Origin: G020353115 sp964389685
GTDB taxonomy: Bacteria; Bacteroidota; Bacteroidia; Bacteroidales; VadinHA17
Length of the DNA stretch: 15,610 nucleotides
Assembly: GCA_964389685.1 (NCBI GenBank)
Contig: CAYMFM010000087.1
Span: 1-15,610, forward strand
Direction: 5' to 3'
Part shown: piece by piece, positions 1 through 6,321 of the stretch
How positions within the stretch are numbered: the first letter of the stretch is position 1
Layout: each line of letters opens with the position of its first letter
Notes under the pieces: model-generated
What the model was told of the DNA's origin: nothing
Seen by the model: only the letters and a program-made list of their open reading frames with translations
Database searches by the model: none
Program-made: the position numbers and the translations under genes

Positions 1-12
1 GACTTTTCGTCA

Positions 13-46
13 GCCATAAATGGCGAAAAATTCAAAGAATTTTTCG
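13..46. terminator. two abutting palindromes past the end of the first operon
   Basis: Two perfect inverted repeats abut here: GCCAT/ATGGC at 13-24 with a 2-nt loop, and CGAAAAATTC/GAATTTTTCG at 24-46 with a 3-nt loop. They lie about 100 nt beyond the stop codon of the minus-strand gene ending at 149, so they could end that transcript. There is no clean T-run, so a terminator role is only a guess. The rest of 1-148 shows no gene I can support. Confidence 0.3.
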
Positions 47-148
47 GGTTAAGTTCCCGTTGAATTAGCATTCAATTATCATTGGTTGTGGTGATTGGCT
101 TGTATGTAGCGTTTTAATTGATTATACCAGCCCACTCGGTGCAGCTGT

Positions 149-502
149 CTAATCAAACAATTCAAGAATCAAATTTTCAAATTCAACTGAAGAGATGTCC
201 GGATCACATACAATTCCATCTGTCAAAATTATATAGCCCTCTTCATCCTTGGGATGACCTGCAAAAACAGGTGTTGCATAATCGATGCTATCATTTTGGT
301 ATTCATTTAAAATGTTTTCAGCTTCACCCAGAGATATACTATCATTATGAAAGGAGATAAATAATTCGGATCGTTTCAGATAAAGAAACACCTTCTCAAA
401 ACCAAAGGTGTAGTAAAAATATTCGGTGCTGTATCCTTCTGGTAATTCCTCTTTATCACATCCGCAAGGAATAATGATCGCATACGCTCCCTGATCATTC
501 AC
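149..502 (-). CDS. small acidic protein translationally coupled to the TIR-FGE-hydrolase gene
   Basis: A 117-residue protein that I do not recognise. It starts with GTG, and this start overlaps the TGA stop of the upstream gene as GTGA. No in-frame ATG occurs inside the ORF, so the GTG start and translational coupling are the simplest reading. The protein is strongly acidic, especially in its second half, and ends in a hydrophobic-acidic tail (LILELFD). It has no signal peptide and no membrane segment. Two cysteines sit near the N-terminus in PCGCD. Coupling to a large multidomain TIR protein suggests a stoichiometric partner, for example an inhibitor, adaptor or sensor subunit; that role is inference. 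Nothing equivalent follows the second TIR-FGE-hydrolase gene at 6322-9084. The ORF is confident because of the overlap and coding-like composition; the function is unknown. Confidence 0.75.
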   Translation of the reverse strand: MNDQGAYAIIIPCGCDKEELPEGYSTEYFYYTFGFEKVFLYLKRSELFISFHNDSISLGEAENILNEYQNDSIDYATPVFAGHPKDEEGYIILTDGIVCDPDISSVEFENLILELFD

Positions 503-3087
503 CTTACCGGCCCAAGGTACTTGTCAAGCCATGCCAGGGTCTCCTTGATGTACTCAGCCCTTGGCGGGATGTGGTCGGTCTTGTAAAGGATGAGGCGCTT
601 GTGTTCTGGAGGGGTCCCCAGGAGATCAAAAGCGGGTCTTATACGCTCGTCAATGCCTCTGTCGTACAATCCGTTAAGCATGAGGGTGGGGATCCGGACA
701 CGGCTTATGTAGTTAATTGTATTAACCTCTGGCCTGACGTTGCTTCCCAGACCCAGACCTCCAGCCAACATTATGTTGACGCTGAGGCGTTCCTCCACAG
801 CCGGAATGATGCTCCCGAGCCCACCTCCCCAGCTCATACCATAGTAGGCTATCTTGCTGCTGTCTATATCCGGCCGGGTCTCCAGGTAGTCGATGCTTCG
901 TCTGAAATCCTTAACAATCTGGATCAGAAATTCAGTATAGGCATAAGAATCGGTTCCACCATGAATCGCCCTCAACTCCGGTTTTGCGCGTTCGAAGGTC
1001 CCCTTGTATATTGGAAAAAGGACGGCCCGGCCATTCCTGACAAGGAAGTTCAGGAACATGGTGAATTCGTAGTAAGTTTCCATCTCCTGGCTTGACGTTG
1101 TATATGCGGCCGCGCTTCCGGGAAAGTAGATGACCGTCTGATAGGGAGGTTTACCATTGACAGGAAGGAAAAGGTAGGCCTGTACCCGCTCGTCACCATA
1201 TACAGCATCAAAAGATATCTTCTCACGAACCCACCCTCCCGGGCTTTCCTCCCGATACTCTACGCTTGAGTTTAGCTGTGATTTATCATAGGCAAAAAGC
1301 TCCCTGTAGATTTGGAAGATAGCATCGGAGACGGGCTCTTGTTTATTGATATCGGCTGGTACCTGGAAGCCTTTGAGAGCAAATACCTTCGCGGGAATGC
1401 TATCAGGGTGTGGATAGAAAGCCAGCCGTATCCCGTTCCTGGGAGATCGATCCATTGCAGGTGCCTGTCTCTCGTTGCCGAATTCGTAAGTATTGTCCTG
1501 CCAGCTTCCACCACGTATTACCCTTCCCGTTATAGTTTCGTTCCAGCACCACTCCCGAACATTCCCAGCCATGTCATAAGCTCCATAAGCAGTGAAGCCA
1601 GAAAGACTACCCACCGCAACCGTTCCACGCTGTCCGAAATTGCAGAATGGGGCAAGTATTTCGAAGCCTCCAAGCTGTGGGACCTGAACCATAGGGGTCA
1701 TTCTTCCCGCAGCCACAAACCAGTGTGTTGAGGTTGGCAGACTCATCCCTTTATATTCGGCATAAGCAGCTGCCTCGTACCAGCATACTCCCGATACCGG
1801 GTAGTCTGACTGTTCCGGTAAGTAGTCACCTCCCATCCAGGTGGAAGGACCAGGTTGCCCCGATTGGTCCACTAACTCACTCATAGCCATGTCCCAGGTG
1901 AGTTCCTTCCCATCTTTTACAAAGTCGTGTTTCCAGTAATCCCGGTTCTGGTACCCGCCTGCATCCACAAATTTCTTATACTCCCGGTTCGTTACTTCGT
2001 ACCGGCCAATGAAAAAGTCACTCAGTGTTCCGATGGGGATATTTGTTGCTGGTACCCGTACCATTCCTGACGGAATGCTCCCAACCTGGTCCAAATTCCG
2101 TATTAAGGTGTCGGGTACACCCGCACCGACATTGCTTACTGAATTTAATGATACACTTTTCCACGTTGATGCCGCTGCCAAGACAGTATCGTATCCTTCC
2201 TTCTCCAGTCTCCAGCGGAAGATTCCGATTGGAACGCGGACCTTCTCCAACGGCGTTACTCCCAGGAAGGTCCACTCTCCGTCGGAGTCCACATACTCCT
2301 TCATGAATACTTTGGCTCCGGGAGGATCTGTCAGGACGTCGATCTCCAGGGATATCTGCGAGAACATCTCCTCGAGCTCAGGATCGTTCCCAAGGATCGC
2401 CTCAGACCTCTCCGCCAGCCTGTATGGCTCCAAAAGGTTCCGCCAAACATCGTTCTCCCCTATCAACCGCTCGATTTCGGGAAGCGCCTCCTCTCTGGCC
2501 CAGTGGATTTTTGCCTGCCGTTTGAAGAGACATACTGCACCAAGGACAATAGCAACAAGGAGCACAGCGACTGCAGGGATGAGAACCTTGCGCAGGGTAA
2601 GTTTCCTGCCAGGTTTACCAGGCTCTGCCTGCTTTATGGTTTTGATCCCGAGCGCTTCTTTTATATCATCATCGTCAACCTCATCCATCTTCAAAAGCAA
2701 TTGAACCACCTTGACTAACTTGCTAATGTGTTTTTCCAATGGAGGTGTTAAAGCATCAAGCCAATGGACATCGCTTACGTAATACTCCAGCTGTTTTGAC
2801 ATTGGAACATCCTCCAATCGAAGGGGTATAATGGCCAGGCCATGGTGTACTGCCCGGTCCACTTCTTTTATGACCTGAGGCGAATGGTTTGAGTTTGAGG
2901 AATAGATCAGGACAAATACTTTGGAGGCTTTAATACCATCGATGATAGCCTCCGCAAAGGGAAGGCCCGGAGTAATGTCGCGGGGCGCAATCCAGCAACG
3001 GATCCCGTTTTGTTCCAGGATAGAACAAACAGCATCAGCGACACTTTTATCCTTATTGGAATAACTTATGAATACATCATGGGACAT
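499..3087 (-). CDS. TIR - TM - PEGA-like - FGE-sulfatase - alpha/beta hydrolase fusion protein
   Basis: An 862-residue, five-part protein. Residues 3-115 are a bacterial TIR domain (DVFISYS start, CWIAPRDI box, putative catalytic Glu75 in IKEVDRA). A single membrane helix lies at about 167-188 after a basic stretch, so the TIR should be cytoplasmic and the rest outside the membrane. Residues about 247-310 resemble a PEGA domain (TDPPGAKV, LGVTPLEKV). Residues 339-560 are an FGE-sulfatase/SUMF1 fold (GRYEVTN, YPVSGVCWYEA, DMAGNVREWCWNE, NGIR). Residues about 600-862 are an alpha/beta hydrolase resembling dienelactone hydrolases, with Ser752 in GMSWGG, Asp809 in NGLYD and His839. TIR domains commonly cleave NAD or make cyclic ADP-ribose signals. 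The FGE part lacks the cysteine pair of true formylglycine-generating enzymes, so it is probably a binding module. A similar C-terminal layout is known behind Ser/Thr kinase domains; here TIR stands in that place. The gene is visibly richer in G+C than its neighbours. It follows the SLOG-membrane gene on the same strand after 78 nt. Confidence 0.9.
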   Translation of the reverse strand: MSHDVFISYSNKDKSVADAVCSILEQNGIRCWIAPRDITPGLPFAEAIIDGIKASKVFVLIYSSNSNHSPQVIKEVDRAVHHGLAIIPLRLEDVPMSKQLEYYVSDVHWLDALTPPLEKHISKLVKVVQLLLKMDEVDDDDIKEALGIKTIKQAEPGKPGRKLTLRKVLIPAVAVLLVAIVLGAVCLFKRQAKIHWAREEALPEIERLIGENDVWRNLLEPYRLAERSEAILGNDPELEEMFSQISLEIDVLTDPPGAKVFMKEYVDSDGEWTFLGVTPLEKVRVPIGIFRWRLEKEGYDTVLAAASTWKSVSLNSVSNVGAGVPDTLIRNLDQVGSIPSGMVRVPATNIPIGTLSDFFIGRYEVTNREYKKFVDAGGYQNRDYWKHDFVKDGKELTWDMAMSELVDQSGQPGPSTWMGGDYLPEQSDYPVSGVCWYEAAAYAEYKGMSLPTSTHWFVAAGRMTPMVQVPQLGGFEILAPFCNFGQRGTVAVGSLSGFTAYGAYDMAGNVREWCWNETITGRVIRGGSWQDNTYEFGNERQAPAMDRSPRNGIRLAFYPHPDSIPAKVFALKGFQVPADINKQEPVSDAIFQIYRELFAYDKSQLNSSVEYREESPGGWVREKISFDAVYGDERVQAYLFLPVNGKPPYQTVIYFPGSAAAYTTSSQEMETYYEFTMFLNFLVRNGRAVLFPIYKGTFERAKPELRAIHGGTDSYAYTEFLIQIVKDFRRSIDYLETRPDIDSSKIAYYGMSWGGGLGSIIPAVEERLSVNIMLAGGLGLGSNVRPEVNTINYISRVRIPTLMLNGLYDRGIDERIRPAFDLLGTPPEHKRLILYKTDHIPPRAEYIKETLAWLDKYLGPVR

Positions 3088-3105
3088 ACCAGGCAGATAA
3101 TCTAT

Positions 3106-3137
3106 TAAAGTTACAAAAGAATAAAACCTCAGTCAAA
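3106..3137 (-). promoter_or_regulatory. Bacteroidota-type promoter of the TIR-FGE-hydrolase gene
   Basis: On the minus strand TTTG (3134-3137) is followed after exactly 20 nt by TAACTTTA (3106-3113), one base from the Bacteroidota -7 consensus TAnnTTTG. The start codon lies 18 nt beyond the box. The same two boxes with the same spacing precede the second TIR operon at 12518-12549. This suggests the TIR gene can be transcribed independently of the SLOG gene just upstream. Confidence 0.6.
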
Positions 3138-3147
3138 TTAAATTAGT

Positions 3148-3171
3148 GCCTTATCCGATACGGATTCAGGC
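3148..3171 (-). terminator. hairpin at the end of the SLOG-membrane gene
   Basis: GCCT...AGGC encloses ATCCG-ATA-CGGAT, an almost continuous hairpin overlapping the stop codon of the SLOG gene (3166-3168). On the minus strand it is followed by a T-rich stretch (TAATTTAATTT). It may act as a weak terminator or attenuator between the SLOG gene and the TIR gene. Confidence 0.4.
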
Positions 3172-4830
3172 TACTTCAATCTCCGGTTCTTTTTCCTTGA
3201 AGATAAGGTACCAGATGCCGTTTTCAATCAGGGCTTCTTTACCAATAACAAAAAACAGTTCCCTGAAATAGGAATTTCGCTCACCGGGCTTCATCTGTGA
3301 TTGGTTTAACTCGCTGATCTTTGCCTCGGCCCTTTTATAAATAACCTGCATCAGTTCATACTGGTTCAGCAACTGCTCGTAACCTTTCATATTAATGTAT
3401 GCCCTGATTAAAGCAAAGATACCCAGTAATATTGGTGCTATTACCAGCAATATGTTCAACAGGTAATTATTTGATTCATAGAAATTACCTAAAAAGAATA
3501 TTGAAGCAAACAGAATAAAGGCCATAACGAATGATACATTGGATACCCTGTGGTAACGGGATATGCGCTCGGTCATCCTTTTTATTGATGAATCGAAAAA
3601 CTCAGCCTGGTCTTTAATCCAGTTATCTGTAAGATCGTTTATCGTTTCAGGGTTTATGTTTTTAATATTGTATGCAATCCCATAAAGGGCTGAAAGAATA
3701 TGTTTTACCCAGGTAAATTCTTTCCTGTGTATTCTCAGGATATAATTAGAGACATTTTTCTGCAGACCTGCAAAGTTCCAGTAAAACTGGATTCTTAAAG
3801 CTTCTGCCAGTGTCCTGTTGTATAAATATTTTGTATGATTTTTTTTCACCCTTGAATAAATAAATATCACAGTTGCCAGAACAAGGATGAACATGGTAGC
3901 TGCCAGTATAATTTTGTTTACCCATATATTGGAATATATTTCCAGGAACAGGATAAAAAACAATCCTAAAACAAATAGCCAGGCAGTAACCAGCAGATCT
4001 CTTCTCCTTGCTTTCAGTGATAACTGGTCAAGAATTGAATACCAGTTCAATACTGACCTTTGAGGAAGGTTTAGTTTTTCAGGTTTATTAAACAAATATG
4101 ATCTTGATTTTTCAAGATCTGATTGTTCTAGACTGAGTGAATCTTTGTTGATCTCCTCAATTTTCTCAAGTGCCTCTTTCAATGTGACATCCTTCAGAAC
4201 ACGATCCAGGGACAGAGCATCCTTACTGTCAATATTTGTTGAAAGATGCTCCGGAGATTGTCCTCTTGCACTGGGCAGAATAAAAACGGTACCATCATAT
4301 TCAAATGTGCTTTCAGCAACCGTATCATCATCTCCCGTTATTTTATGTTTTACTATATCGGCCGTACCCCCTTTTTTCCCAGCTTTCCCATCCCACAAAG
4401 CAATCAGTATTAAAGAGCTGTCGGCCACCAGTTTTCCTGTTTCCAGGTATTTATGGGGCCTGTCAGTCTCCCTTCTTTCATTCCCGACAATAAAACTCCT
4501 TTTTGCCTGTTTCAGCAGCTTATCAAATTCTTCATCAGAAGTATCATCAAAGTCTTCTTTGTATTCATGCTGATTAAAAGGTATCGGGACAATCAGTTCG
4601 AACCTGTCCCGGTATTCTTCATTTTCCCTTTTCATTTTCAGGAAAATATTGGCAACATACCTGTCGGCACCTTCTGCAATTGAGGAAAAAAGATGGATGG
4701 GTGAATTGGGATACCCTGCAGCCAGATCACAAAACAATTTTTCGATCTGCATTCTGTGTTCTTCCGTTGTTATAACATCAAGATGACCTATAACACCCAC
4801 GGTAATCGGGATTCTGTCTGATATTAACAT
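3166..4830 (-). CDS. SLOG-domain protein with four membrane helices (SLATT-like)
   Basis: A 554-residue protein. Residues about 8-190 look like a SLOG-type Rossmann domain of the LOG/DprA superfamily: glycine loop VGVIGHLDV (11-19), SSIAEGADRYVA (49-60), PIPFNQHEYKEDF (82-94), VADSS (135-139) and the nucleotide-loop-like WDGKAGKKGGTADIV (146-160). A linker is followed by membrane helices at about 279-298 and 306-326, a conserved-looking YNRTLAEALRIQFYW box (337-351), and helices at about 431-450 and 456-477. The two-helix unit plus the AE-LR-FW box resembles SLATT membrane effectors, which are known to pair with SLOG sensors. SLOG domains bind nucleotide signals; in Thoeris the SLOG part of ThsA binds the TIR-made cyclic ADP-ribose isomer. 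Being followed by a TIR gene on the same strand, it is a plausible membrane-disrupting effector or sensor. The family call rests on motifs, and the effector role is inference. Confidence 0.75.
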   Translation of the reverse strand: MLISDRIPITVGVIGHLDVITTEEHRMQIEKLFCDLAAGYPNSPIHLFSSIAEGADRYVANIFLKMKRENEEYRDRFELIVPIPFNQHEYKEDFDDTSDEEFDKLLKQAKRSFIVGNERRETDRPHKYLETGKLVADSSLILIALWDGKAGKKGGTADIVKHKITGDDDTVAESTFEYDGTVFILPSARGQSPEHLSTNIDSKDALSLDRVLKDVTLKEALEKIEEINKDSLSLEQSDLEKSRSYLFNKPEKLNLPQRSVLNWYSILDQLSLKARRRDLLVTAWLFVLGLFFILFLEIYSNIWVNKIILAATMFILVLATVIFIYSRVKKNHTKYLYNRTLAEALRIQFYWNFAGLQKNVSNYILRIHRKEFTWVKHILSALYGIAYNIKNINPETINDLTDNWIKDQAEFFDSSIKRMTERISRYHRVSNVSFVMAFILFASIFFLGNFYESNNYLLNILLVIAPILLGIFALIRAYINMKGYEQLLNQYELMQVIYKRAEAKISELNQSQMKPGERNSYFRELFFVIGKEALIENGIWYLIFKEKEPEIEVA

Positions 4831-4904
4831 GGCTTATCTATTCACTTCCCGAAAATGATTTATTCAATGATCAAAATAATTTGAGTTGTCTCTCAAATAA
4901 ATTA

Positions 4905-4928
4905 ATCCCTCACACAGCCGTGAGGGAT
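4905..4928 (-). terminator. hairpin between higBA and the SLOG gene
   Basis: A perfect 9-bp inverted repeat (ATCCCTCAC / GTGAGGGAT) with a 6-nt loop. On the minus strand it is followed by TAATTTATTT. It sits downstream of higA and upstream of the SLOG-membrane gene, so it probably ends the toxin-antitoxin transcript. Confidence 0.55.
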
Positions 4929-4964
4929 GAAAAATATGCCTATTATTCTTGCCATTGTAAATTA

Positions 4965-5057
4965 ACGGTTTGGTGCAAAGCCTCGTTGACTTGTCCGTCC
5001 GTATCCACCAACCAGTGGAGGAGGTGGAAATGGGCTTTGCACTTTGTTGCCAACCGT
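4965..5057. repeat. large nested palindrome directly after the higA stop codon
   Basis: Outer arms ACGGTT (4965-4970) and AACCGT (5052-5057) enclose a perfect 10-bp repeat GTGCAAAGCC (4973-4982) / GGCTTTGCAC (5033-5042), which in turn encloses TCCACC (5004-5009) / GGTGGA (5023-5028). One arm carries an extra unpaired segment between the outer and middle stems. The element begins about 6 nt after the higA stop. It could be a cassette-boundary (attC-like) site, a REP-type repeat or a structured RNA; the sequence does not decide between these. Confidence 0.5.
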
Positions 5058-5063
5058 ACTTAG

Positions 5064-5432
5064 TTATCTCGATAGTTGATAATCGTTAATTAATAGCCCA
5101 GGTGAAAGATTTAATTTTATAGTCAACTTGCGAATCATATCAACCGTTAATTTACGTTTCCTGTTTAATATTTCAGAAACACGGTTTTTACCACCAAATT
5201 CATCTGCTAAGTCAATTTGTTTTAGCTGCATTTCTTCCATCCTTATTTTAATAGCTTCAATGGGATCGGGTGTTTCAATTGGGAAATGTTTTTTTTCATA
5301 CTCATCAATCAACAGTCCAAGCACATCGGCTTCATCACTTTCAGGTGTACCAATTTCAGCATCAAAAATGACCTCAAGTCTTTTTAATGCTTTTTGATAA
5401 TCTGATCCTGATTTTATGGGTGTTATATTCAT
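5064..5432 (-). CDS. higA: HigA-type antitoxin, Xre-family DNA-binding protein
   Basis: A 122-residue antitoxin of the HigA group (COG5499-like). The N-terminal half (about 1-58) is acidic and helical, with the EADVLGLLIDEYE stretch typical of the group. The C-terminal half (about 60-112) is a helix-turn-helix of the Cro/CI type (MEEMQLKQIDLADEFG, RVSEILNRKRKLT, IRKLTIKLNLSPGLLI). It lies 13 nt after the toxin stop codon, in the toxin-first order usual for hig modules. It is expected to neutralise the mRNA-cutting toxin and, through its HTH, to repress the shared promoter. Confidence 0.9.
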   Translation of the reverse strand: MNITPIKSGSDYQKALKRLEVIFDAEIGTPESDEADVLGLLIDEYEKKHFPIETPDPIEAIKIRMEEMQLKQIDLADEFGGKNRVSEILNRKRKLTVDMIRKLTIKLNLSPGLLINDYQLSR

Positions 5433-5445
5433 GCTAATAATTTAT

Positions 5446-5742
5446 TTAAATGGTATTGGTATCAATTTTATCATACTCTGAATGGGTTCCAATAAATCGG
5501 ATAAATATCCATTGCTTTTCGAAATTAAACTTTGCCACCAATCTATATGAGTTCTCTTTAATATTAAAAACAATCCTGCTTTCTTTTAAAATACTTGCAT
5601 TTGCATAAGTTTGCTTTACATCATTCGGGATTTTCCAATCCGAATTCAGGGCTGTATCATACCAGGTCTTTAAATATTGTTCTGAGTCAGGATATGATTC
5701 CCAGAATGATCGAAATGTGCTCTTTGCAAATATTCTCTCCAT
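5446..5742 (-). CDS. higB: HigB-type toxin, translation-dependent mRNA interferase
   Basis: A 98-residue toxin of the HigB_toxin family in the RelE/ParE superfamily. Recognisable blocks are MERIFAKSTFRSFW at the start, DWKIPNDVKQTYANASIL in the middle and the ending RFIGTHSEYDKIDTNTI. These blocks and the length fit the family from end to end, so the gene looks intact. The reading frame extends upstream to a TTG at 5784, but the family begins at the ATG at 5742, and the putative promoter box at 5763-5770 lies inside the extension, so I chose 5742. Known members cut mRNA on translating ribosomes when the antitoxin is lost. Confidence 0.9.
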   Translation of the reverse strand: MERIFAKSTFRSFWESYPDSEQYLKTWYDTALNSDWKIPNDVKQTYANASILKESRIVFNIKENSYRLVAKFNFEKQWIFIRFIGTHSEYDKIDTNTI

Positions 5743-5762
5743 ATTTAGGTTGGATTCATATG

Positions 5763-5791
5763 TAAAGATATAAAAAAATCCCAATACGGGA
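5763..5791 (-). promoter_or_regulatory. possible higBA promoter and operator
   Basis: On the minus strand TATCTTTA (5763-5770) resembles the -7 box seen before the TIR genes, and it lies 20 nt upstream of the higB ATG. Just upstream is the inverted repeat TCCC-N5-GGGA (5779-5791), well placed to be a HigA operator. No TTTG occurs at the expected -33 position, so the promoter is only partly supported. Confidence 0.35.
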
Positions 5792-5924
5792 ACTTTTTGG
5801 ATCTGAATTTTTCATTAAAGTTGTTTTTTAGTGAGTTTTTGCCGCGGATCTTAAAAGAGTCAATGGAAATAGCACTGTCCAGACTGAATATGTTTCTTTA
5901 GCCACAATGTTGTCACGGTGCAAG

Positions 5925-5960
5925 CCCGCCCGACTGAACGACTTCAGTCGTTCGGGCGGG
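5925..5960. repeat. REP-like hairpin
   Basis: CGACTGAA (5931-5938) and TTCAGTCG (5943-5950) form a perfect 8-bp stem with a CGAC loop. Outside it CCCGCC (5925-5930) pairs with GGCGGG (5955-5960) after a 4-nt bulge. The GC-rich, bulged design in an AT-rich spacer fits a REP-type palindromic element. Confidence 0.55.
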
Positions 5961-5990
5961 GAGGGTATGGCGTGCTTTTTGCCGTCTTTG

Positions 5991-6015
5991 CCCGACGAAG
6001 CGTTGCGAAGTCGGG
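5991..6015. repeat. short GC-rich inverted repeat
   Basis: CCCGAC (5991-5996) and GTCGGG (6010-6015) form a 6-bp stem about 30 nt from the larger hairpin at 5925-5960. The two together may be one composite REP-like element. Confidence 0.35.
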
Positions 6016-6245
6016 ATCGCGGTACCGGCATTACAAATCTGTCTTGGGAACAGGAGCAAATTGCAAAAAATGTGACAATACAAATGACCTTTATTGACCG
6101 TGTTATAAGCAGGCCTGTTTTACTTTTAGTAACAGTAAATTATCAGTCAATTGACGAATGGTCAAGAAATCTATTTGAACAAAAACTTAATCCTCCATTA
6201 GAGATCTCTAAAGCGAAGTTAGTCACCAAAGCATAATTTTTATTG

Positions 6246-6258
6246 GCCATTTAATGGC
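6246..6258 (-). terminator. small hairpin past the end of the second TIR operon
   Basis: GCCAT-TTA-ATGGC is a perfect 5-bp repeat about 65 nt past the stop codon at 6322, followed on the minus strand by CAATAAAAATT. The same GCCAT/ATGGC stem occurs past the end of the first TIR operon at 13-24. A weak terminator is possible. Confidence 0.3.
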
Positions 6259-6321
6259 AGTTGATGAAGATGTCGTATTCAAATCCCGAGCTGACAGAAG
6301 ACAACACTACATTTTATTTCT

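Larger units (their letters stand above)
5792..6245. other. spacer without a supported gene
   Basis: About 450 bases lie between the higBA promoter and the end of the second TIR operon. The stretch holds two hairpins (described separately). An open frame on the plus strand (5907-6236, 109 codons) runs straight through both, so its first half is repeat sequence rather than protein. Its second half (about 6040-6236) is AT-rich and has somewhat protein-like composition, so it could be a relic of a lost gene; I do not recognise it. Confidence 0.5.

Noticed and set aside
571..1095. Plus-strand open frame of 174 codons
   Set aside because: It lies wholly inside the hydrolase part of the minus-strand TIR fusion gene, whose motifs are unmistakable; the protein in this frame shows no family features.
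1395..2075. FGE fold as a target of a diversity-generating retroelement
   Set aside because: FGE/C-type-lectin folds are common targets of such elements, but no reverse transcriptase gene and no adenine-biased template/variable repeat pair is visible in the window.
2009..2704. Plus-strand open frame of 231 codons
   Set aside because: It is a Ser/Arg/Thr-rich antisense shadow of the same TIR fusion gene in a GC-richer stretch, without recognisable motifs.
5446..5784. Longer higB starting from TTG at 5784
   Set aside because: The family begins at the ATG at 5742, and the extra codons overlap the likely promoter and operator.
5907..6236. Plus-strand open frame of 109 codons as a gene
   Set aside because: Its first half translates the REP-like hairpins. 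Only the second half could be a relic, so it is described within the spacer rather than called as a CDS.
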